Below, piece by piece: positions 12,109-24,100 of a stretch of DNA of 64,000 bases; position 1 is the first letter of the stretch; each line of letters opens with the position of its first letter. Origin of the DNA: Nissolia schottii (taxonomy: Eukaryota; Streptophyta; Magnoliopsida; Fabales; Fabaceae). The notes beneath the pieces were generated by a model. The model ran no database searches and was not told the origin of the DNA. It was given only the letters and a program-made list of their open reading frames with translations. Position numbers and translations under genes: made by a program. The stretch covers positions 1-64,000 of the forward strand of contig QANU01021433.1 in NCBI GenBank assembly GCA_003254905.1, written 5' to 3'.

Positions 12109-15100
12109 ATGGCGCCACCGGCGGCCGCAGTTGAAGGCGGCCAGGCACCGCAAGGGAGGCAGCAGCAGCAGCAAGGGTTCGGCCTCTCTGGAATCATCCG
12201 CATGGCGGTGCTGTGGTACTTCGCTTCCAAATTCTTCTCTCCCAAGAAGCCTACGGAACCTTCTGCTCTCATCTCCAACCTCTTCCAGAAAGGCCAGCCT
12301 CTGGTGCGTTTACTCTGCTTACTCTACTTTCTTTCCGTGATCTCTCACTTCTTTTACTACTGGTATGATGCATATAGATTGATATGGATTTGGAGAATTT
12401 CAGAGCTCTTTTTATCGGTTACCCTATGACCTATGTGTTGGGCAACGATTGTTTAGTTCGAGGTATTAGGGCGCTTGTTTTTGCTAGCAAGATCTATGGT
12501 TTGATTCGGGTTATGAATTGGAATCAACTAGCACGGAAAGTGAACTAGGTTAGTCGTCCAGAATAGTGGTTGTTAAGACCAGAAAAGTTATGCTATGTGT
12601 TTAATTTGCTAATTAGCAGCTTTCTTTGTAGATTCTCTTGCCGAGTGACTTGGATTAAGGTGCGTTCGATGAAGCTTTTAGGTTGGGATTGACGATTTGC
12701 TGAAATTGCTTGCTGTTCTGTACCACTATAGAATTTAGCATGGTAGTTTAGTTCATGATCAAAACTTGCTTACGGAACGGGTTGGTTGAGGTTTAGGTGA
12801 TAAGCATGGCCGGCACCTTGGGATAAGGATGCGAGTGGAATTTCTATAAGACAACTCTTTAAGGAAGACTGACTGTCTTGTGCTCTCGCAATCAAACAAG
12901 ATTAGTCTCGGAGATAGTCCAGATGGGTTGAACCGTTGAGGATACCTTGTGTTCTTGCTTAAATAACTTCTTTAGGGAGAAAAGTAGATTTTTATGTACA
13001 ACACGGAAATTGTAAATTTTCGTGAGCCTAACGGTAAGGAATGCCAGCTCGAACTATTAAAAAAAAAAAAAAAGTGGATTAACTGACTGAAGGTTAACAG
13101 CTGGTAAAAGAGATTGAGAAGAGAAAATTATTTGTGCTTGCGCATGAGCAATCAGAGTTTATTAGTGTTATCTAACTGCCCTGTGTCCTCTTGTCGAAGC
13201 TATTGCAAAGTCTTTCCCAGTTCATGTTGCTTCTTGATTTTCATACTCATTAATTTTCTTTCTGGGTGACATTTTATTCAGGACATGTGGCTATATCTTT
13301 CTGAGCTTGAGAAGTTCAATGACTTTGGTAGTGAAAGTGCTCTTGTATGGCACGAAACCAATATTCCGTATGCTGTTTGGGGGCCTCAGAGTACCAGGTC
13401 TCTTACTTTGAATTATCACCCATCTGAGGTAAGACTGCCTCAAAATGCTACTGCCAGCTGTGCACGATTTGTCTACATTGGTTATTGAGGAAAGTTTAGT
13501 TTTTCGCAAAATATATTGGACTTTATGATGGTTACTTTTTCTCTATTTCAGGCTTTGAAGCACAATGGGAGTTTATATGCTCATGTTTTCTTTGCTCATT
13601 CTGGATACTCTCCTGATCCTAGTGATCCAGAATACCAGCCTCAAGCAGCATTTGGAAGGACACATCGTATGTTTTTTTTCCCCCTCTTCTGTCACTTCAT
13701 TGTTTGTTTAACTTTAAGAAATTGGTTTATAAGGTATCTCTCTTTTTGTTGGCTTCAGCTGTTGTGATATACTTGCCCAAGTCAAAAGCAGATAAAAAGA
13801 AGAGTCTATTGGGAAATTCACCAGATTCTAGTGAGGGTCAAGTGGCATCCAAGGTTTCTTCTTTGCTAACTTTAAATTGTTTAGTGCTCGTTGCTTGACA
13901 CTGTGATGCTTACTGATTTTATGTGGTGATCTCAATATACATCTATTTCGGTGTGCTAGGTGGCTGATGATACTGAAGATGATTCTAAGGACAATGGCCG
14001 TGTGGAGTGGGTTTCATATTGGAAGCCAAATGTAACAATAAACTTGGTTGCTGACTTCACACAGTATGTTTCATTCAATTTATAGATGTCGAAGCATTTT
14101 TTTTATCTGTATATTCTGGTTTGCATCCATTCATAATTTCCATTTAAAATTAATGGCTGGATTATTATTCTATGACAAGTGATACGCAGCAGATGAAAGA
14201 GACTGTCAGAGAAATATGCCTTCCTTTAATAGGAACTAGTTTGGCCCTTAGCTTTTGTTACAACTGATACCAAGTGAATAAAACTTTATGTATAACTACT
14301 GATTTTATTTGATATACTGACATTCCAGTGGGGAATATCAGTTGCAGAACAGTAATAGAAATTACAGAAAACTGAAGAAGAAAATTATGGAAAACAAAGC
14401 CTGGGAATGAAGGATCCCTTAACTCTCCTAGCCTCACTCAAGTTCTGCCTGCTGTCCTCTTTTCCCTTGATCTGAATTTATAATTCAAAATTAGAGCGAA
14501 TCAAGAAAATTAGCTTTATTCTTTCCTAATTAATTAAAATAGATTTACCTCCTAATAATCCTCATTATATTTGTTTATTCTCTCTCCCCATTATTGTAAT
14601 AACTTCCCTTCCTAAAATTCCTCACTTCAATTGCATTTCCTGTCCTGCTATAGCTGATTTCTCTCCTGTAGTTATTGCTTTCTGTCTCTCTCCCTTCCCT
14701 CTTCTGTCATACACTACATATTTGGGCTGATTGGGCTTAGTCTTGGGTCTAGGGCCTCTATCAATACCCTCCCCTTCAAAATCCACCTTGTCCTCAAGGT
14801 GGAAAGTAGGAAACAGCTTTTGCAAGTCTGTTTTTAATTCCCATGAATTTTCAAATTCTGGAAGATTTTTCCATTTGACTAGCAGCTCTTGATGACCCTG
14901 CTGATTGGTCCTGTAAGCCAAAATCTCCTCAGGTTGGACTTGCAGCTCCCATTCGGCAGTTAGACAGCTGGGCAGTGGCTGGCTGCTGGTGGTGGGTGAA
15001 ACACATTTCTTTAGTAATGACGCATGAAAAACTGGGTGAAAAAGGGAACCTTCCGGGAGTTTCAGCTTGTAAGCTGCACCCCCAATCTTCTCAAGGATCT

Positions 15101-18100
15101 CAAAGGGACCATAGAAACGAGGACTTAATTTTTGGTTAACCCTTTTTGCCAAGGATTGTAGCTTATAAGGCTGGATTTTGAGGAAAGCTTTCTCTCCCAC
15201 TTCAAAATTTAACTCCCTGCAGTGCTTGTCAGCCTGCATTTTCATTCTATTTTGAGCCTTGTCTAGGTGGTCCTTGAGCTCATCCAGCATGGTATTCCTA
15301 TCTTACATCAGTTGATTGATTTCTTCTACTGCAGAAGTTCCATAATCACGTAACAACAAGGGAGGTTCACTGCCGTATAGTGATTTAAATGGAGGAGTTG
15401 TAATTGGTGTTATACCAATATTCGACCCAACTCAATTGTTGAGGCCAACTCTTGGGATTTTTGCTAGCAAAACACCTTAAATAGGTTGCTAAGCATCTAT
15501 TTACCACTTCCGATTGGCCATCTGATTGTGGGTGATATGCCTTAGTGAATCGAAGCTTAGTACCAACTGCCTTGAACAATTCAGTCCAAAAGTTACTCAT
15601 GAAGAGCCTGCCTCTATTTGACACAATGGTTTTGGGGAAACCATGAAGTCTCACCACCTCCTTGGCTGAATATGGATGGCACAAGGGTAAGAAATGGGCG
15701 TATTTTGTTAACCTATCCACCACGACCATAATAGTGTCTACTTCCTTGGCTTTGGGTAGACCTCCCACAAAGTAAATGGACAAATCAGTCCAAGTTTGAG
15801 AGGGAATAGGAAGCGGTTGAAGCAATCCCGCCGGCGATAAAGTTTCATATTTAACCTCACATTCTTGAATGTATATCTGAATGTATTGCTTCATACCTTC
15901 CTAATAAGAGAGTGCTGAAACCCTTTCTTAAGTCCTGAAAAATCCTGAGTGACCATCCGAAACTGAGTTGTGAAATTCTTGTAACACAAATGGGAGTTTT
16001 GAGGATCCCTTAGGAATGACCAGTCTGCCATGGTACTTCAATCTGCCTTGCTGTGACTGGAATCTAGCATGTGACCCCAGCTGATGCACTAATTCTTGCA
16101 TAATCTTCAATCTTTCGTCTGCTAGAATTTCCTCGTCTAAACCATTCCATTCAAAGAATTGAACTGAGGAGACAGCAACTAACTGTAATCTCCTGGACAA
16201 AGCATCTGCTACTGAGTTCTCCTTCCCGGCCTTGTATTTCACTTCAAAATCAAAGCCCATGAGTTTAGAAACCGATTTCTGTTGTTCCTTTCCCATCAAT
16301 TTCTTCAATTTCTGATCCATCATGAATTTGAGACTCTTTTGATCTGTGTGTATCTCAAAATGTCTCCTTAAGATATAGTGCCTCCATTTTTGAACAGCTA
16401 ACACTATGGCCATCAATTCTCGCTCATACACAGATTTACTTTGACCCCCTTCAGACAAGGCTTTGCTCATATAAGTGACTGGCCTCCCCTCCTGCATTAG
16501 CACTGCACCTATTCCCTTCCTTGATGCATTTGACTCAATAGTAAAGGATTTCTCAAAACAGGGGATAGCCAAGATAGGAAGTGTAGTCGTGGCTGTCTTT
16601 AATTGTTCAAAGGCCATTTGTGTCTCTAATCCACATAAAAAATTATCCTTTCTCAATAATTGAGTGAGAGGTCGTGCAATCTTACTGTAATCTTTCACAA
16701 AACAATGGCACTACCCTATTAGCCCCAAAAATGCTCTCAAACTCTTCAAATTAATTGGGACTGGCCACTCAACCATGGCTTCAATCTTCCGTGGGTCTGC
16801 TACCATGCCTTCCCCACTGATTATATGTCTCAAATATTCCAATTTTTGCTGCCCAAAGCTGCATTTCTTAGACAACTGATGCTGCCTCATCAACTGTAAT
16901 ACCAACAGCAAATGTTCTTGGTGCTGAACCTTGTTTTTGCTGTAAATAAGGATGTCGTCAAAGTTTCCTTAGGTTTGGTGTGAGGATTCTATTCATTAGC
17001 GCTTGGACAGTGGACGGTGCGTTGGTTAAGCCAAAAGGCATCACCACGAACTCATAGTGCCCCTCATTAGTTCTAAAAGCCGTCTTGTGGATGTCTCATT
17101 CATTCGGATTTGATGGTATCCAGACTTCAAATCCAATTTAGTAAATATACAAGCACCACCTAATTCATCTAGAAGCTCATCAATAATTGGAATGGGGAAT
17201 TTATCAGGGACTGTTACCATATTCAAAGCCCTGTAATCTCAGCATTAGCTGATCATAATTTATCAGGGACTGTTACCTCCATCCTTCTTGCGGACCAAGA
17301 TGACTGGGCTGCTGTATGGGCTGGTACTGTTTCAGATGACTCCCATTTGCAACATTTCAGCCACAATTTACTCAATCTCATTCTTTTGAAAGTGTGGGTA
17401 TCTATAAGGGCGGATGTTGGGAATTTTAGCATTTTCCTTCAAGCTGATTGCATGATCTTGTTCTCTGTATGGTGGCAGATCTGTAGGTGACTGAAACGAC
17501 TCCTGAAATTCTTGCAATACCTGCTGTAATTCTCCTGGAACACTGGCTTCTTGGGATCCGGTTGCTGCTGGGTGGGTTGGGGTAGTAAGATACCCCTCCC
17601 CGTCCTCCTTCAACACCTTCAATGTAGATTTCCAAGAAGCTTGAGCCGTGGACAAAGTGGGATCTCCATGAATTTCTTGGATTTCACCATTTTGTTTCAT
17701 CTCAGCATTAGCTGATCATAATCAGCTTCCATCAAACCCAAACTTGCTAGCCAATCTAACCCGAAAATCACCTCATTCCTCCCTAACTCCATAAAAAAAA
17801 TTTGCTGAATAATCTCCACTCCCTGCACATGTAATTGGACATCCCTGACACCCCTTTTCCTCTATCATGCTGCCCATTCCCCACCTCCACTATAAAAGTC
17901 TGCACCTTCTCCATTGACAATTGTAATTCCTCAGCTAATTTCTTTGCTAAGAAATTACTAGAAGCACCGGAGTCTACCAAAATCCTTACCTCTCTTCCAT
18001 TAATAGTATCCATAACCTTGAAAGACTTATTGGATGTAAGTCCAGCAAGGGTGTGAACTGATAATTCCAATCTCATCTCATCTTGCACCTCCTCAAACCC

Positions 18101-21100
18101 TTTCTCGACACACTTTCCTCCACTTTCTTCTGATCTTAGTGGCGAGTCCTCTTCTTCTACTAGCATCAATTGAAAATGTTTCATAGGACACACATGATCC
18201 TTTCCCCACCATTCTCCACATAATCACAATCCCTTCCTTTGCCTCTCTGGCCAATCTTCATGAGACAAGCGTTGAGCATCATTCCACCTCTTTTCTCCAC
18301 CTCCTTCAGCTGTGACTTTCAGCTCCTCAACGGCTGAAGTAGACCCTCCTCCGGTTCCTCCTTTGGGTCCCATTGGTGATTTATGAAGTTGAAAACCCCT
18401 TTGGAACCCGCCTCCTACCTTCTGATTTGGCCCCATCCCTCCTTCTTTCCATGCCCATTTTTGTTCCTCCAACGCAAGAGCCTTGTCCATCATGGTAGAT
18501 AAGGTCCTAAACGAGCTGACCTTCAATTCTGCTTGTATTTCATTTTTCAGCCCTTTGAGAAAAATACTCATCGTTGTCTCTCGATCCAAGTCCTTCTTTG
18601 AGCTTGCTACAAGATCAAACTCCTTCTTTTACTGCATAATTGTACCAGTCTGCCTCACCTTAAGCAGGGTACCCAAGGGACGTTGAGCCACCCCTGGCTG
18701 GAACCGCTTAATTAGATCCTCCTTAAACTCCCTCCAAGTTGGAACAAGCTTGGTCCTCCCACCAGTGGTACCAGGTAAGAGCATCCCCTTCCATAGCCAC
18801 CAATGCCATCTCCGTCTTGGCATAATTGTCCACCTTCTTCACCCTAAAATACCTCTCCACCTTGTTCATCGACCACCCATATCCATCATCACCTCAGTAA
18901 ACAGGTAGCTCTAATTTTCTGCAGGTTTCTGCCCTCATTGGGGATGAATTCCCTTCCCCTTCAAAGACTTGTTCATATCCTTCAACTTATGATCTGTGTT
19001 GTGAGGTCGACTATGACTCTGATCACAACTCGACCTCTCTATCTGCAGTGTCAGATTCTCAAGATTTTGTCTCCATTCTGCTTGTTGCTTCTTGAACGCC
19101 TCCATTCTTGCCTCCATGATTGATTCTTTGTTAGCAGCAGCGTGGGTAGACACCATTCACAGGCTCCCCTAGGATGAGGAGCTCTGTGATCAGTTGTTAC
19201 AACTGGTACCAAATGAATAAATCTTTCTATATAACTTCTGATTTTATTTAATATAATGGTATTCCAGTGGGGAATATCAGTTGCAGAACAGTACAATGGT
19301 AAATAGAAATTGCAAAAAACTAAAGAAGAAAATTATGGAAAACAAAGCCTGTGAATAAAGGATCCCATAACCCTCCTAGTCTCACTCAAGTTCTGCCTGC
19401 TGTCCTCTTTTCCCTTGATCTGAATTTATAATTCAAAATCAGAGGAAATCAAGAAGCTTTATTCTTTCCTAATTAATTAAAACAGATTTACCTCCTAATA
19501 ATCCTCATGATATTTGTTTATTCTCTCTCCCCATTATTGTAATAACTTCCCTTCCTATTCCTCAATTTAATTGCATTTCCTTTCCTGCTATAGATGATTT
19601 CTCTCCTGCAGTGACTGCTTTGTGTCTATCTCCCTTCCCTCGTCTGGCATACACTACACATTTGGGCTGATTGGGCTTACTCTTGGGTCTGGGTTCACTA
19701 TCAGCTTTGCATGAGACTAGTGCGGTAGAGAAAGGATTGAAATATTTAGCCACCTTTTTAGAATGGACATTAATATTTACTCCCCCTTTCTGTTTGGGGG
19801 TGGATTAAGTTCTTGAACTGGAACTTTACAAAATTTATGGTAGAGGATTCAGTTGGTTGACCACGAACTCAGTTTAATTGGTACTTTGTAATGATGCTTG
19901 TCAAGAACCATGTCTCCCAAATTGGTAGAGACAATTGAATGGTTTTTATATTTGACATGCCCCCTAGGCTTGGAACCCATTTGGCTTGAAGCATGGACAA
20001 TGTACTTTATACATTGTGCTGAAATTTGACATTTTTTGAAGAATGTGGGCTACAAGACTAGAACTCTAGACCACTTGGTCGTAGAGGGTCTGCTACCATG
20101 TCAAGAAGCATGTCTCTCAAAAGGTTAAGCTTGTTGGTAGAGACAGTTGAAGAGACAATTGAACGGTTTTTATATTTGACAATGCCCTTCACTCTAATTC
20201 ATGCTTCTTTTGTGTCTTGCCGTCTCCAATTCTCATGACTGATCATTCTAGTTAACTGAAGTTATCGCTGTCCAGAAATTATTCAATGATGACAGTGGAA
20301 GGTGATGTCCATGGACTCCTTAATCTAAAATAATTTTCAGCCCCATACCCAAGATCAAACATTTTTGGAACTTCCTTGGAAACTATCATAATTTGTTGCT
20401 TTCTTGTATGATTTCCATCATCAAGTGTCCAGTAACACATTTGAATTAATGGTCCTAAAATGTCTAGGTCTTTTGATTATGTATCCTTTCTTGCACACAT
20501 AATTATTTTCTGGCATGTTCGTCGTTGGCATAGCCAGTGGTTGTATTACTTGTATATAATATAATATGAATGGTATTGGTATATGTCAAATGATAGCTAA
20601 TATGCTAATCATAGAATATGAACCATTGGGACCAAGTTAGAAACTTATTCTGTCTTGACTTGTTGCTCAAATGAAGCTAATGAACTTTCTTCCTTGACAT
20701 TGTCTAGATTCATTTCTGCTTCTGGTAGAAATAGATCTTAAAAATCTTACTTCTATTGTGGAATATTCTTTCTAACACTGCTTATTATTTTGTACCCTCC
20801 CTGTTTGCAGGTACCCAAAAACAGGCATACCACCAAACATTGCTCCATGTATCCTTTTCATTTACGTCCTTGTCTATTTGTCATTTCATTTTCATTATCC
20901 AACCATTGTAGGTTTTTGGCATTGGTTTCTGGATACCATCATACCATGTATAGCATTAAAGAATATGGTTATATTATGCAAAATTAATGTAGAATAATGG
21001 AGAACTTATAGATGGAGGATCCTTTTACAATTGAAAACTGTGTCACTCCGTTCACATTTTTTCCTTTTTACTTTTTGAATTTTAAGTTCCTTGTTTGACC

Positions 21101-24100
21101 ATATTTTTACATCTATGCTCTGCTTTCCTATTCTGATCTTTCTATCATGTTATGTTTCATCAACTATGGCATGCAAGTTAGCTGATATGTATGAGTTTCT
21201 TTAACTACAATGCCCAGACCTGAACATTGATCCTATCACTGGGAACTACTATCCAACTGTTTTTTTCAATGAGTTCTGGTTACTCAGAGATAAGTTGATA
21301 CCTTTGAACGAGACAGTAACAGAGCTAGCACTTAATCTGGAGGTTGGTCCCATAAGTATGACAAAGTGGCAATTATTCCAGCAGATTGACCAGTCCTTTC
21401 AGATTCACCGTAGTTATGGAAACATGCTTGAAGGAGAGGCTGATGAACTGAAGGTCTGTTATTCTAGAAAATCTTGTCATAATTTTGTGTTATCAATCCA
21501 TGATGTGTGGTGCATATTTACATTAGACTGTAACTTTATTAGATGGAATGTTTGTGTTGAAAGACATCACATATAAGGGTCCAACATAAATGTTGGTTCC
21601 TTTGAATTTGAAGGCCTTGTTTCTATTTCTTTCCCCTGCATCTTCCTCTAAAAATTGGCTTCACCCTTTTTTGCCAATTATACTATCATGTTCTTTAGTA
21701 CTAAACTGTTATTTTTTGTCATCTTTGATCATGCAATGAGTAGCTGTTTTTGGCAAGTACTCCTGCGTACAATGATGGTTACTTTTTTGAATGAAAATCT
21801 TTTTTTTTTTTTTATGTTGGAAGACATTGTGCTAAAGATAGTATTTCGTATTTTGAATGAAAATCTTTTTTTTTGTGTGTGTGTGTGTGTTGGAAGACAT
21901 TGTGCTAAAGATAGTATTTCGTATTTTATAGAAAAGTGATGGGAATAGATCTGATTTACTTTGTTTTTTCTGTCACTTATATGCTCCTTGGATCCTTAAT
22001 CTCTCTATCAAAAAGCCATTTCTGAATTTCTAGTAACTTCCTAAAGATTTAAAAAATTATTCTCTGAAGTTTTCAGTTGTTAGATGTGATATATGACAGC
22101 AACTTTTTATCAAAATTGTGTGTCAGATACTATTTGAGGTCCTTGTCCCTAAAGATATTAATTGCCCAGAGGGCTTGGCTAAAAATAGGAGCTAGGAGTC
22201 CTCATATTTCATTGAGTTTTCTTCCCCTCCTGTTGAGATTAAGCACTTCATTTCTGATGAGTGCTGGAGCTAGTTGCTGTTTGTTTTTTCTTCTTTTCTT
22301 CCCTTTCCAGAAAACATATTTAAACCTAAGCTTGCAATTGGAATTTGGAAATCATCAAATATTTTTGCCTTCCATCTAAATAATGTTATTTTACAACCAT
22401 TTTTCCTTGAATCTCGATAAAATTTTTTTTTTTGAATGAACAGACTCAATATGTTCTGCCACCATCTCATCCTTGATCTTTGACCTATTAGTGTAAGGTC
22501 TGAGTTCCATTCGCACTTCTGGTGTGGTTATGAAATGAATATTCTAATAGTCTTCTATTAAGCTGCACCTGTCTTTGGATACTTTTCATCCTATCCTACC
22601 TGACCTGCACTTAAAAGTGCTCAACTCTGCTATTATGTGATTTTACTGGATTTGTTTCTTAGCCTCTTTTCATTAAAGCCATGAAGCGATATTTATTTAT
22701 GTAGTATATATCAATGGTCTCAGAGATTTGAGGATTGAATTCAAAAATGGTTTCCAGTAACTCTGCTGTTTGTTGTGCATCTGTCTTGCACTATATGAAT
22801 TAATGAGTACTTTGTTTTTGCAATTGCCTGACTATTTGATTTTGATTATTATATCAGAGGGTATTCTTGGAAGGAAATCCTTACCTCCTGGCTGTTACTA
22901 TGACTGTGTCTCTACTTCATTCAGTTTTTGACTTCTTGGCTTTCAAGAATGGTAAGTCATTTTGCAGAATTTTTAGGAAATTAGCTCAACAGGGGTAGTC
23001 CCGAGGGATATGGTTAGAGTCATAGCTAATCATCTAATTATTTTCTTTCTCCTCAGACATCCAATTTTGGAACAAAAATAAATCCATGGAAGGACTCTCT
23101 GCAAAGACAGTTGTTGTGAGCTTTATTTGTCAGCTTATCATCTTCCTTTATCTTCTTGACAATGACACCTCCTGGATGATTCTTGCAAGCTCTGGAATTG
23201 GTTGCGTTATTGAGTTCTGGAAAATTGGAAAAGCCATGCGTATAGAGGTATTGTTTGTGATCTGCGACTTTTTTTTTTTTGTGTCTAGTATGTGTACATA
23301 TTTAATAAATGTGCATGTTGAATTTTATGTAATAAGTGGTCATCATCTCTGTATCTTCATGTATACCAGTATGGTATGTGTGTAGAACATCTTGCTGAGA
23401 TTGCTGGCACTGTGAATGTGTATGTTATGTCGAATATTTTGCTGGAGCTTGCCTTCTACTTATTGTTTTGTTTCTTTTTAATTTGAATGACGGGAGATAC
23501 ATTTTGAAGATACTTTGAAGCTTTGACTACTTCTACAGAGTCTGATTTTCCTTAACTTCGTCTGATGTCTGCAATCTGCTTCTTTTCTAAGATTGATAGG
23601 ACAGGGAAGATACCTATGTTGAGGTTCCGAGATCGAGAGTCATATGTAAGGAATAAGACAAAGGAATATGATGATATTGCAATGAAGTATTTATCCTATG
23701 TTCTACTTCTCCTTGCTGCTGGCTTCGCCGTTTACTCACTGATGTATGAACGCCACAAGAGCTGGTATTCTTGGATTCTGTCTTCACTCACAAGTTGTGT
23801 ATACATGTTTGGTAAGCACTCTTCTGTTTCAATTAAACTATAATTGTGTTCTGGGGTGACACTACCATTTATCTATGTATCAAAATTGATTGACATCATT
23901 TGAAGTGCTTCGACTCAGATAAATTTGCTGAATCTTTTCTTAAATGGCACAGTTCATGCATCCATGATTAGTAAGTTTCTAATTTTGTAAACTTTGTAAT
24001 GTTTGTACTTTTTGTACTGGACAACCGTCGCAGGTTTTATAATGATGTGCCCTCAATTGTTCATCAACTACAAGCTTAAATCTGTTGCTCATCTACCTTG

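Larger units (their letters stand above)
14256..19703 (-). mobile_element. Ty3/gypsy chromovirus inserted antisense in CLPTM1 intron 5
   Basis: A full-length but dead LTR retrotransposon of 5448 bp lying opposite to the host gene. The outer ends are TG...CA (+ strand TGTTACAAC at 14256 and CTATCA ending at 19703). It is flanked by the identical 5-base word GCTTT at 14251-14255 and 19704-19708, a perfect target duplication. On the minus strand the order is 5' LTR, primer site, gag, protease, RT, RNase H, integrase with chromodomain, polypurine tract, 3' LTR. That is the gypsy order. The chromodomain and compact size fit a chromovirus, perhaps of the Reina clade. All coding parts carry stops or frameshifts. 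The two LTRs differ at many positions including small indels, so the insertion is not recent. Confidence 0.95.

Noticed and set aside
22077..22379. 100-codon frame in CLPTM1 intron 7
   Set aside because: The flanking exons splice cleanly over it and the translation is hydrophobic low complexity.
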